From Calditrichota bacterium (lineage in GTDB: Bacteria; Calditrichota; Calditrichia; RBG-13-44-9): 12,310 bases of DNA. The stretch spans positions 1 to 12,310 of the forward strand of contig JAJRXE010000253.1 in NCBI GenBank assembly GCA_024276455.1. The letters run 5' to 3'. This document shows, piece after piece, positions 1 to 5,911 of the stretch. Below the pieces are notes generated by a model. That model was not told the origin of the DNA, searched no databases, and saw only the letters and a program-made list of their open reading frames with translations. A program made the translations under genes and the position numbers. Positions within the stretch are counted from its first letter, which is position 1. Each line of letters starts with the position of its first letter.

Positions 1-1
1 A

Positions 2-292
2 AGGGAAATTATCATTGAGCCCGTATTAACGGAAAAGGCCTTGCGTTTAAAAGAAATGCACAACCAATACATCTTTCGGGTCGATCCGAATGCCAATAAG
101 ATTGAGATCAAAAAAGCGGTGGAAAAGCGGTTTGAGGTTACGGTAACCAAGGTTCGGACCGTAAACGTCAAGCCCAAGCCGCGGCAGCGATTTACCCGAG
201 GTGGACGGGTCACCGGGCACACCGCCCGCTGGAAAAAAGCAATTGTGACCCTGAAGGAAGGCGATAAGCTGGATTTCCTGGAAGAACTTTAA
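2..292 (+). CDS. rplW: 50S ribosomal protein L23 (partial, 5' end cut off)
   Basis: L23 binds domain III of 23S rRNA beside the peptide exit tunnel and is the docking site for trigger factor and SRP. The frame is open from base 2 (REIIIEPVLTEKA...), so the gene enters from outside the window and the TTG at 41 is an internal leucine codon. The visible 96 residues include the family's N-terminal EPVLTEKA motif and the central segment TVTKVRTVNVKPK. After these come the basic loop RQRFTRGGRVTGHTARWKKA and the C-terminal strand AIVTLKEGDKLDF. Since L23 proteins are about 95-100 residues and usually begin a few residues before this motif, probably only two to five residues are missing. It ends in TAA 23 bases before rplB, the normal S10-operon neighbour. 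Identity is certain; only the start is unknown. Confidence 0.96.
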   Translation, partial: REIIIEPVLTEKALRLKEMHNQYIFRVDPNANKIEIKKAVEKRFEVTVTKVRTVNVKPKPRQRFTRGGRVTGHTARWKKAIVTLKEGDKLDFLEEL

Positions 293-315
293 TGAATTAG
301 GATTGGAGTGAGACG

Positions 316-1140
316 ATGGCATTGAAAAAATATAAGCCGATAACCCCTGGTCTCCGATTCCGGGTTGATGTAACTTTCGATGATATTACCAAGACGGAGC
401 CCGAGAAGTCGTTGTTAATGCCGTTAAAGAAAACCGGCGGTCGCAATAACATGGGGCGGGTCACAGCCTGGCAGCGCGGCGGCGGACACAAGCGCCGTTA
501 CCGCATCATCGATTTCCGCCGGGAAAAATATGGTATTCCGGCCACGGTGAAAGCAATTGAATACGATCCGAATCGTACGGCTCGCATTGCCTTGCTTTAC
601 TACGCCGATGGGGAGAAACGCTACATCATTGCTCCGAACGGGCTGTCGGTGGGCGATACGGTGATGTCCGGTGAAGAGGCCGAAATCAAGGTCGGAAACG
701 CCTTACCGCTTTACAAAATTCCCCTGGGTTTGCAGGTGCACAATATCGAAATGGTGCCCGGGGCCGGCGGACGGGTGGCGCGCAGTGCCGGTTCCTATGC
801 CCAACTGGTGGCGAAGGAAGGCGATTACGCTCTACTGAAAATGCCCTCGGGCGAAATTCGCAAATTCCGATTGGAATGTTACGCCACAATCGGTCAGGTG
901 GGCAACATCGAACACAACAATGTGTCGCTGGGTAAAGCCGGGCGTTCCCGCTGGCTGGGACGGCGTCCGCACGTGCGCGGCGTGGCGATGAACCCGATTG
1001 ATCACCCCATGGGCGGCGGCGAGGGCAAATCCTCCGGTGGTCGGCATCCCTGTTCTCCCTGGGGGCAGTTAGCCAAAGGTTTGAGAACACGTAAAAAACA
1101 CAAAAAGTCTGACGCATTGATTGTGAAGAGACGCAAATAA
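316..1140 (+). CDS. rplB: 50S ribosomal protein L2
   Basis: L2 is a primary 23S rRNA binding protein needed for subunit association and for the peptidyl-transferase centre. The product has 274 residues, the family's normal length. It shows the N-terminal basic region (TGGRNNMGRVTAWQRGGGHKR, about 41-61), the OB-fold and SH3-like core with YDPNRTARIALLYYADG and PGAGGRVARSAGSYAQL, and the C-terminal rRNA-binding loop AMNPIDHPMGGGEG. His230 matches the conserved E. coli His229 (numbered without Met). The next conserved position, usually His in the DHPH motif, is Met232 here, a form I associate with Bacteroidota-like lineages. The C-terminus is strongly basic (TRKKHKK...KRRK). The ATG at 316 follows GGAGTG at 305-310 with good spacing. 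It lies between L23 and S19, as is standard. Confidence 0.99.
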   Translation: MALKKYKPITPGLRFRVDVTFDDITKTEPEKSLLMPLKKTGGRNNMGRVTAWQRGGGHKRRYRIIDFRREKYGIPATVKAIEYDPNRTARIALLYYADGEKRYIIAPNGLSVGDTVMSGEEAEIKVGNALPLYKIPLGLQVHNIEMVPGAGGRVARSAGSYAQLVAKEGDYALLKMPSGEIRKFRLECYATIGQVGNIEHNNVSLGKAGRSRWLGRRPHVRGVAMNPIDHPMGGGEGKSSGGRHPCSPWGQLAKGLRTRKKHKKSDALIVKRRK

Positions 1141-1152
1141 CAGGAGTGAAGA

Positions 1153-1440
1153 ATGGCCAGGTCTCTGAAAAAAGGTCCGTATATTGATCAAAAGTTGTTT
1201 CAAAAAATTGAAAAACTGAACGAGCAAAATCAGAAAAAGGTGATAAAAACCTGGGCTCGCAGAAGTACCATTCCGCCGGAATTTGTGGGGCACACCATTG
1301 CGGTGCACAACGGGATTAAGTTTATTCCCATCTACATAACCGAGAATATGGTCGGTCATAAGTTGGGTGAATTTGCCCCCACGCGCACCTATCGCGGTCA
1401 TGCCGGCAAGTCGGAAAGATCAAGTCGAGTCAGAAAATAG
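1153..1440 (+). CDS. rpsS: 30S ribosomal protein S19
   Basis: S19 sits in the head of the small subunit with S13, near the A-site tRNA and the bridge to the large subunit. The 95-residue product is full length. It carries the family motifs MARSLKKGPYID at the N-terminus, KTWARRSTIPPEFVGHTIAVHNG in the centre (residues about 36-58), and the signature HKLGEFAPTRTYRGHAG near the C-terminus, followed by a basic tail. The ATG at 1153 lies just after AGGAGTG (1142-1148), 12 bases downstream of the rplB stop. A frame that overlaps its 3' end belongs to rplV but is not translated from there. Nothing is unusual in the protein. Confidence 0.99.
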   Translation: MARSLKKGPYIDQKLFQKIEKLNEQNQKKVIKTWARRSTIPPEFVGHTIAVHNGIKFIPIYITENMVGHKLGEFAPTRTYRGHAGKSERSSRVRK

Positions 1441-1453
1441 GATGGGAGTCGTT

Positions 1454-1798
1454 ATGGAAGCCAGAGCTGTAGAAAAATATTTGAGAACATCGCCTATAAA
1501 AATGCGCCGGGTTGTGGAGTTGGTCAAGGGCAAGAATGTGGAAGAGGCACTGAACATTCTTCACTTCTCGCCCAAGCGCAGTGCCAGGTACGTCGAAAAA
1601 GCTCTGCGCTCGGCCGTGGCCAACTTCTTCGAAGCGTACGAAGGAAAAAAGATTACGGCGAAAGATCTCTACATCAAACAAATTTACGTGGATGGCGGTC
1701 CGATTCTGCGGCGCTTTCGCCCCATGTCAATGGGGCGGGTCGGGCGAATTCGCCGGAGAACGAGTCATTTAACCATTGTTGTGGAAGATATTCAATAA
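1454..1798 (+). CDS. rplV: 50S ribosomal protein L22
   Basis: L22 contacts all 23S rRNA domains, and its long beta-hairpin lines the narrowest part of the peptide exit tunnel, where macrolide-resistance changes map. I place the start at ATG 1454 (MEARAVEKYLRTSPIKMRRV), giving 114 residues. GGGAG at 1444-1448 is correctly spaced, and conserved L22 sequence begins here. The open frame runs back to 1367 inside rpsS, and an in-frame ATG exists at 1442, but the latter has no good ribosome site. Family features seen are the N-terminal R-T-S-P-I-K-M-R-R-V-V-E-L-V-K-G helix, the strand IKQIYVDGGPILRRFRP and the C-terminal RRRTSHLTIVV. The hairpin tip reads PMSMGRVGR instead of the usual PRAxGRAxR, which is noteworthy (see findings). 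Confidence 0.97.
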   Translation: MEARAVEKYLRTSPIKMRRVVELVKGKNVEEALNILHFSPKRSARYVEKALRSAVANFFEAYEGKKITAKDLYIKQIYVDGGPILRRFRPMSMGRVGRIRRRTSHLTIVVEDIQ

Positions 1799-1819
1799 TT
1801 AAGCAACTGGAGGATTAGC

Positions 1820-2449
1820 GTGGGACAGAAGACAAATCCCATTGGATTTCGCTTGGCAGTAACCAAAGACTGGCAGTCGCAGTGGTTTAACGAGAGAGAT
1901 TATGCCCAGACCTTAAATGAAGATTTACTGATTCGCCGCTATATTCGTAAGCGGATTCCGGATGGGGCGATTTCCAAAATTAAAATCGAACGGACAGCCA
2001 AAAAGGTGTTATTGGAACTCCACACTGCCCGTCCGGGTGTGGTGATTGGGAAAAAGGGTGCCGAGGTGGATAAGCTTCGCGAAGAGTTGAAGAAGTTGAT
2101 TAAAAAGGATGTGCAGATAAATATTAAAGAAATCAAGCATCCGGAGTTGGATGCCTTTCTGGTGGCTCAGAACATTGCCCGTCAATTAGAAGGCAAGGTG
2201 TCGTTCCGCCGGGCCATGAAGCGGGCGATTACGTCGGCCATGCGTCTGGGCGCGGAGGGGATTAAAATTTCCGTGGCCGGACGTCTGGGCGGGGCAGAAA
2301 TGGCTCGTACGGAATATTACAAAGACGGTCGCATCCCCTTGCACACCCTGCGGGCCGACATCGATTACGCCACGGCCACCGCCGTGACCACCTACGGATG
2401 CATTGGGGTGAAGGTGTGGATTTGCCACGGTAGTGTGCTGGAAAGATAA
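1820..2449 (+). CDS. rpsC: 30S ribosomal protein S3
   Basis: S3 forms part of the mRNA entry channel and ribosomal helicase with S4 and S5. The product has 209 residues from a GTG start at 1820 preceded by TGGAGG (1808-1813). The conserved N-terminus MGQKTNPIGFRL begins exactly at this GTG and no ATG is available there. The KH type-2 domain shows the GxxG loop as VVIGKKGAEV (GKKG at residues 77-80). The C-terminal S3 domain shows FRRAMKRAITSAMRLGAEGIK and the signature GRLGGAEMARTEYYKDGRIPLHTLRADIDY. The protein stops soon after VKVW (ending ICHGSVLER), so it lacks the basic C-terminal extension of longer homologues such as the 233-residue E. coli protein. The usual VWIYKGE-like segment reads VWICHGS. 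Identity is certain. Confidence 0.98.
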   Translation: MGQKTNPIGFRLAVTKDWQSQWFNERDYAQTLNEDLLIRRYIRKRIPDGAISKIKIERTAKKVLLELHTARPGVVIGKKGAEVDKLREELKKLIKKDVQINIKEIKHPELDAFLVAQNIARQLEGKVSFRRAMKRAITSAMRLGAEGIKISVAGRLGGAEMARTEYYKDGRIPLHTLRADIDYATATAVTTYGCIGVKVWICHGSVLER

Positions 2450-2474
2450 TCTTTTTTAAGAAGGAGAATGGACC

Positions 2475-2894
2475 ATGTTAATGCCGAGAAGGGTAAAATA
2501 TCGGAAGCAACAGCGCGGAAAGATGAAGGGGAAAGCCCAGCGCGGCAATACAGTGGCCTTTGGTCAGTACGGATTGAAGGCATTGGAACCGCATTGGATT
2601 ACCAGCCGGCAAATCGAAGCGGCTCGTGTGGCGATGACTCGTTACATCCGCCGTGGTGGTAAAGTGTGGATCCGGATCTTCCCGGATAAACCGGTAACCA
2701 AGAAACCGGCCGAAACCCGCATGGGAAAAGGAAAAGGCTCTCCGGAATACTGGGTGGCGGTGGTGAAGCCCGGACGGATTCTCTTTGAGATCGAAGGTGT
2801 TCCGGAAGAGGTGGCGAAAGAAGCCATGCGTTTGGCTTCGCACAAGCTGCCTATTAAAACCAAGTTTGTGACGCGTCAAGAAGTAGGAGAATAG
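2475..2894 (+). CDS. rplP: 50S ribosomal protein L16
   Basis: L16 organises the A-site and elbow region of the large subunit and is a late assembly protein. The 139-residue product begins MLMPRRVKYRKQQRG, as most bacterial L16 proteins do. The ATG at 2475 is eight bases after AAGGAG (2461-2466). An earlier ATG at 2468 is out of frame and too close to the Shine-Dalgarno sequence. Further motifs are GQYGLKALEPHWITSRQIEAAR in the first half, RMGKGKGSPEYWVAVVKPGRILFEI in the centre, and the C-terminal HKLPIKTKFV. Arg82, just before MGKGKG, aligns with E. coli Arg81, the residue hydroxylated by RoxA/YcfD there; no such enzyme is visible in this window. The stop is six bases from rpmC. Confidence 0.99.
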   Translation: MLMPRRVKYRKQQRGKMKGKAQRGNTVAFGQYGLKALEPHWITSRQIEAARVAMTRYIRRGGKVWIRIFPDKPVTKKPAETRMGKGKGSPEYWVAVVKPGRILFEIEGVPEEVAKEAMRLASHKLPIKTKFVTRQEVGE

Positions 2895-2900
2895 GGCACG

Positions 2901-3131
2901 ATGAAGACTGAAGAAATGAGGGAAATGACGGTCGAAGAATTGAAGCAGACTCTGGAAGATCTGTTGGATGAGTTGTCGAACCTGCGGATTCAAAAGGCAA
3001 CCCATCAGATTGCCAATCCAAGCCGGATTCGGATGGTGAAACGGGATATTGCGCGGGCGAAAACGCTGCTTCGAGAATATGAATTAGGCATTTCGAAACC
3101 CAAAGTAGAAGAAAGTCAAGAAAAAGAATAG
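2901..3131 (+). CDS. rpmC: 50S ribosomal protein L29
   Basis: L29 is a small two-helix protein next to L23 at the tunnel exit, contributing to the docking platform for nascent-chain factors. The 76-residue product shows REMTVEELKQTLEDLLDEL for the first helix. LSNLRIQKATHQIANPSRIRMVKRDIARAKTLLRE (residues about 25-59) is the hallmark L29 segment. About 16 further residues (ELGISKPKVEESQEKE) form a charged, probably disordered tail, which makes it longer than the 60-70 residues common in the family. The ATG at 2901 is preceded by AGGAG at 2885-2889, which overlaps the end of rplP and is spaced a little far. The alternative GGG at 2895-2897 is weak, so translational coupling to rplP is likely. 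Confidence 0.97.
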   Translation: MKTEEMREMTVEELKQTLEDLLDELSNLRIQKATHQIANPSRIRMVKRDIARAKTLLREYELGISKPKVEESQEKE

Positions 3132-3144
3132 GTGACACGGCTTT

Positions 3145-3399
3145 ATGGAAAGAGGTATTCGTAAAACCAACGTGGGTGTGGTCGTAAGCGACAAAATGGA
3201 CAAAACCGTGGTGGTATCGGTAGAACGTCTGGTAAAACACCCGAGATACGAAAAGTATATTAAGCGGACCAAGAAGTTTAAAGCTCATGACGAGAACAAC
3301 GAGTGCCAGATTGGCGATGTGGTACGGATTATGGAGACTCGTCCGCTGAGCAAAACCAAGCGCTGGCGCGTGGTCGAGATTATTGAGAAAGTTAAATAA
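3145..3399 (+). CDS. rpsQ: 30S ribosomal protein S17
   Basis: S17 is a primary 16S rRNA binding OB-fold protein of the 5' domain. The 84-residue product matches family length. Conserved elements are RKTNVGVVVSDKMDKTVVVSVER (residues about 6-28), HPRYEKYIKRTKKFKAHDE, and the S17 signature IGDVVRIMETRPLSKTKRWRVVEI near the C-terminus. The ATG at 3145 lies 13 bases after the rpmC stop. The ribosome site is modest (AGGTGA, 3130-3135, partly overlapping the rpmC TAG). The position between L29 and L14 is the classical S10/spc junction, but no promoter or terminator is visible there, so the two operons appear fused. Confidence 0.98.
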   Translation: MERGIRKTNVGVVVSDKMDKTVVVSVERLVKHPRYEKYIKRTKKFKAHDENNECQIGDVVRIMETRPLSKTKRWRVVEIIEKVK

Positions 3400-3421
3400 G
3401 TAAAGTGCTGGAGACATCGTT

Positions 3422-3790
3422 ATGATACAGGAATACTCAAGGTTGAATGTTGCAGACAACTCTGGTGCCAAGAAGGTAATGTGTATTCGAATTCTTGGCG
3501 GGAGCCGGAAAAGGTACGCTTCGGTGGGAGATATTATTGTGGTGAGTGTGAAGAGCGCGATTCCCAATGCACCGGTTAAAAAGGGAGATGTTTCCAGGGC
3601 GGTGGTTGTGCGGACGAAGAAAGAGATTCGGCGCGAAGACGGTAGTTACATTCGCTTCGACGAGAATGCGGCGGTTTTACTGGACAATCAGGGCGAACCT
3701 CGCGGAACCCGTATCTTTGGTCCGGTAGCCCGGGAACTGCGCGAAAAAGATTTTATGAAGATTGTATCCTTAGCACCTGAAGTTCTCTAA
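3422..3790 (+). CDS. rplN: 50S ribosomal protein L14
   Basis: L14 sits at the subunit interface, contributes to intersubunit bridges and is the docking site of the silencing factor RsfS. The 122-residue product is exactly the common family length. The N-terminus MIQEYSRLNVADNSGAKKVMCIRILGG is typical. The L14 signature region follows (VGDIIVVSVKSAIPNAPVKKGDV), then VVRTKKEIRREDGSYIRFDENAAVLLD and the C-terminal PRGTRIFGPVARELRE. The ATG at 3422 has GGAG at 3410-3413, and 22 bases separate it from the rpsQ stop. This is the first gene of the spc-type segment. No odd features were seen. Confidence 0.99.
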   Translation: MIQEYSRLNVADNSGAKKVMCIRILGGSRKRYASVGDIIVVSVKSAIPNAPVKKGDVSRAVVVRTKKEIRREDGSYIRFDENAAVLLDNQGEPRGTRIFGPVARELREKDFMKIVSLAPEVL

Positions 3791-3806
3791 AAAGGAAGAG
3801 TGAGCG

Positions 3807-4124
3807 ATGAGAAAGGTTGTCAAAAACGATACCGTTTACATTTTAAGCGGAAATGACCGGGGAAAAACCGGTAAGGTTTTGAAAGTGTTTCCCAAAACAA
3901 ACCGTGTGGTGGTAGAAGGGGTGAATCTGATTAAGCGGCACACCCGTCCGAACCAACAGTTGCCCCAAGGAGGCATTGTCGAGCGGGAAGGCCCCATTCA
4001 CATTTCCAATGTGAAGGTGGTGTGCCCGAAATGCAACCGACCCACCCGGGTGGGAATCCGAATCTTAGAAGATAAAACTAAAGTAAGATTCTGCAAACAT
4101 CCCGATTGTGGAGAAATGATCTAA
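3807..4124 (+). CDS. rplX: 50S ribosomal protein L24, with four-cysteine C-terminal ribbon
   Basis: L24 is an assembly-initiator protein that binds the 5' end of 23S rRNA near the tunnel exit. The 105-residue product has the KOW motif at residues 7-33 (NDTVYILSGNDRGKTGKVLKVF). The conserved EGVNLIKRHTRP follows, then GGIVEREGPIHISNV. The C-terminal part holds two cysteine pairs, C73-x2-C76 (VCPKC) and C96-x4-C101 (CKHPDC), with a histidine between the last two. That pattern fits a zinc ribbon. Cysteine-containing and cysteine-free L24 variants both exist among bacteria, and the metal binding here is inferred from spacing only. The ATG at 3807 follows AAGGAAGAG (3792-3800). Neighbours L14 and L5 are standard. 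Confidence 0.98.
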   Translation: MRKVVKNDTVYILSGNDRGKTGKVLKVFPKTNRVVVEGVNLIKRHTRPNQQLPQGGIVEREGPIHISNVKVVCPKCNRPTRVGIRILEDKTKVRFCKHPDCGEMI

Positions 4125-4143
4125 ATAATTGAAGGAAGTGAGG

Positions 4144-4695
4144 ATGGAAAAATATACACCTAGATTGCAGAAAAAGTTTTTTGAGGAAATAGTTCCTGCG
4201 ATGATGAAGCGGTTCAATTACAAAAACGTAATGGAAGTGCCGCGGTTGCTTAAAATTTCCCTTAACATGGGTGTGGGCGAAGCCATTCAGGAGCCCAAGG
4301 CGCTGGAAAACGCCATGAACGATTTGGCCATTATTTCCGGTCAGAAGCCGGCCATTACCAAGGCCAAGCGCTCGATTTCGAATTTCAAGCTGCGCCAGGG
4401 AATGAAAATCGGTTGCAAGGTCACCCTGCGCGGGGCGCGGATGTACGAATTCCTGGACCGCTTCATCAACCTGGCGGTTCCCCGCATTCGCGACTTCCGG
4501 GGATTGTCCGACAAGTCGTTCGACGGCCGGGGCAATTACTCGGTGGGGATTCGGGAACAAATTATTTTCCCGGAAATTAATGTGGATAAGATCGACAAAA
4601 TTCGTGGCCTGGACATCACCTTTGTGACCAATGCCAAGAGCGATGAAGAGGCTTACGAACTGTTAAAAGCGTTTGGAATGCCATTTAAAAGATAA
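4144..4695 (+). CDS. rplE: 50S ribosomal protein L5
   Basis: L5 binds 5S rRNA and forms the central protuberance and a bridge to S13 and P-site tRNA. I choose ATG 4144 (MEKYTPRLQKKFFEEIVPAMM), giving 183 residues. AAGGA at 4132-4136 is well spaced for it. The TTG at 4129 would add five poorly conserved residues and lacks a ribosome site. Family motifs seen are NVMEVPRLLKISLNMGVGEA (about 29-48), the L5 signature SGQKPAITKAKRSISNFKLRQGMKIGCKVTLRG, the PRIRDFRGLS loop, NYSVGIREQIIFPEI, and the C-terminal GLDITFVTNAKSDEEAYELLKAFGMPF. In E. coli the S8 autoregulatory site overlaps this gene's start; I could not make out an equivalent hairpin here. Confidence 0.98.
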   Translation: MEKYTPRLQKKFFEEIVPAMMKRFNYKNVMEVPRLLKISLNMGVGEAIQEPKALENAMNDLAIISGQKPAITKAKRSISNFKLRQGMKIGCKVTLRGARMYEFLDRFINLAVPRIRDFRGLSDKSFDGRGNYSVGIREQIIFPEINVDKIDKIRGLDITFVTNAKSDEEAYELLKAFGMPFKR

Positions 4696-4710
4696 AGAAG
4701 GAGAAGTAGT

Positions 4711-4896
4711 TTGGCTAGAAAAGCGTTAATTGCAAAGGCGAAAAAGAAACAAAAATTTAAAGTACGCGAGTACAACCGTTGCGAACGGTGTGGACGCCCT
4801 CGGGGTTACTACCGGAAATTCGGACTGTGTAGAATCTGTGTACGAGAACTTGCTAATCAGGGCTTAATTCCTGGTGTTTACAAGGCCAGTTGGTAA
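4711..4896 (+). CDS. rpsN: 30S ribosomal protein S14, type Z (zinc-binding)
   Basis: S14 is a head protein of the small subunit that contacts S3, S10 and S19. This is the short zinc-binding form: 61 residues with C24-x2-C27 (RCERCGRPRGYYRKFGLC) and C40-x2-C43 (CRIC), then the invariant RELANQGLIPGVYKASW end. The start is TTG at 4711, preceded by AAGGAG (4698-4703) at seven bases. Conserved MARKALIAKAKKK begins right there and no ATG is available. The cysteine-free S14 paralogue that replaces it under zinc starvation in some bacteria is not in this window. The position between L5 and S8 is standard. It is one of four genes here that start with TTG followed by an alanine codon. Confidence 0.98.
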   Translation: MARKALIAKAKKKQKFKVREYNRCERCGRPRGYYRKFGLCRICVRELANQGLIPGVYKASW

Positions 4897-4917
4897 TCTT
4901 AAAGGAGAGTATGTAAT

Positions 4918-5316
4918 ATGAGCATGACGGATCCAATTGCTGATTATTTAACTCGTATTCGCAACGCCATTCAGGCGAAGCATCGTCGGGTCGATATACC
5001 CGCTTCCAACTTGAAGAAGCGGATCACCGAAATTTTATACGAGCAAAAGTTTATTCGAAACTTTATTATTATTGATGACGGCAAGCAGGGAATAATTCGT
5101 ATCTTTTTAAAGTATGACTCCGAAGGTGAACCGATCATTAATGTGCTGGAACGGGTAAGCAAGCCCGGACGGCGTCGCTATGTCAGTGTAAATGAGCTGC
5201 CGCGCGTGAAAAATAATATGGGAATTGCCATTATTAGCACTTCGAAGGGAATTATGACCGAGCGGCAGGCGAAGCGAGAAAATGTTGGTGGCGAAGTACT
5301 TTGCTACATTTGGTAA
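4918..5316 (+). CDS. rpsH: 30S ribosomal protein S8
   Basis: S8 binds the central domain of 16S rRNA and, in E. coli, represses the spc operon. The 132-residue product begins MSMTDPIADYLTRIRNA, the usual N-terminus, and ends with the signature ISTSKGIMTERQAKRENVGGEVLCYIW. The VGGEVLCYIW form resembles FCB-group S8. The ribosome site is AAAGGAG (4901-4907). Between it and the start at 4918 lies an ATG directly followed by a stop (ATGTAA, 4911-4916), only one base before the real ATG; this is discussed in the findings. The in-frame ATG at 4924 is an alternative start that would remove two residues. Identity is certain; the exact start is slightly open. Confidence 0.98.
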   Translation: MSMTDPIADYLTRIRNAIQAKHRRVDIPASNLKKRITEILYEQKFIRNFIIIDDGKQGIIRIFLKYDSEGEPIINVLERVSKPGRRRYVSVNELPRVKNNMGIAIISTSKGIMTERQAKRENVGGEVLCYIW

Positions 5317-5340
5317 TGCTAAAATAGAAGGAGCCGTATC

Positions 5341-5877
5341 GTGTCGCGCATTGGAAGATTGCCGATAAAAATACCGGAGAATGTGGAACTTAAAATTGAA
5401 AACGGAACCGTTTATGTGAAGGGGCCGAAGGGCGAATTAAGCGAAAAGGTAACCAGCGAGCTGATTTACGAGCGGGAAGGGGATTTGCTGTATGTGAAAC
5501 GCCCGAGCGATTCGATTCGACACCGGGCATTTCATGGCCTGACCCGGACCCTTATTAACAATATGGTGGTGGGCGTAACCCAGGGATACTCCAAAGCACT
5601 GGAAATTAACGGGGTGGGTTACAAAGCCGAACCGAAGGGAAAGGGCATTTTGCTGGCTCTGGGCTATTCCCACAATATCTATTTTGTGCCTCCGGAAGGA
5701 ATAAAGCTGGAAGTGCCCAGTGCGACCAAGATTGTGGTGTCCGGAATCGACAAGCAGTTGGTGGGGCAGGTGGCGGCGAAAATCCGTTCCTTCCGGCCAC
5801 CGGAACCCTACAAAGGGAAGGGCATTCGTTACGAAGGAGAAGAAATCCGGCGCAAAGCTGGTAAAACAGCTGGGTAA
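5341..5877 (+). CDS. rplF: 50S ribosomal protein L6
   Basis: L6 lies near the sarcin-ricin loop and the factor-binding site of the large subunit. The 178-residue product starts at GTG 5341 (MSRIGRLPIKIPENV, the usual N-terminus) behind AAGGAG at 5328-5333. Its two tandem alpha/beta repeats are visible: the first contains VYVKGPKGELS and RAFHGLTRTLINNMVVGVTQGY, the second INGVGYKAEPKGKGILLALGYSH and VPPEGIKLEVPSATKIVVSGIDKQLVGQVAAKIR. The L6 signature PPEPYKGKGIRYEGE is near the C-terminus, followed by RRKAGKTAG. It ends with tandem stops (TAATAA, 5875-5880). No unusual features were seen in the protein. Confidence 0.99.
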   Translation: MSRIGRLPIKIPENVELKIENGTVYVKGPKGELSEKVTSELIYEREGDLLYVKRPSDSIRHRAFHGLTRTLINNMVVGVTQGYSKALEINGVGYKAEPKGKGILLALGYSHNIYFVPPEGIKLEVPSATKIVVSGIDKQLVGQVAAKIRSFRPPEPYKGKGIRYEGEEIRRKAGKTAG

Positions 5878-5911
5878 TAAAAGGTTGATCTAATGGTAAA
5901 GGTGATTGGCG

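Noticed and set aside
686..1117. 143-residue minus-strand open frame within rplB
   Set aside because: Arg/Pro-rich shadow of the GC-richer part of rplB; no supporting signal.
1367..1453. N-terminal extension of rplV into rpsS
   Set aside because: The extension encodes nothing like L22. The ribosome site and conserved N-terminus point to ATG 1454.
2468..2662. 64-residue plus-strand frame starting at ATG 2468 ahead of rplP
   Set aside because: The ATG is one base from the Shine-Dalgarno sequence, the frame is out of phase with L16, and the protein is unlike any family I know.
2854..3567. 237-residue minus-strand open frame across rpmC, rpsQ and rplN
   Set aside because: It crosses three real genes and their gaps, with no domain recognised; a shadow frame.
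4096..4160. An E. coli-like S8 autoregulatory hairpin at the rplE start
   Set aside because: I could not form a convincing paired structure resembling the 16S helix 21 mimic by eye; a covariance search would be needed.
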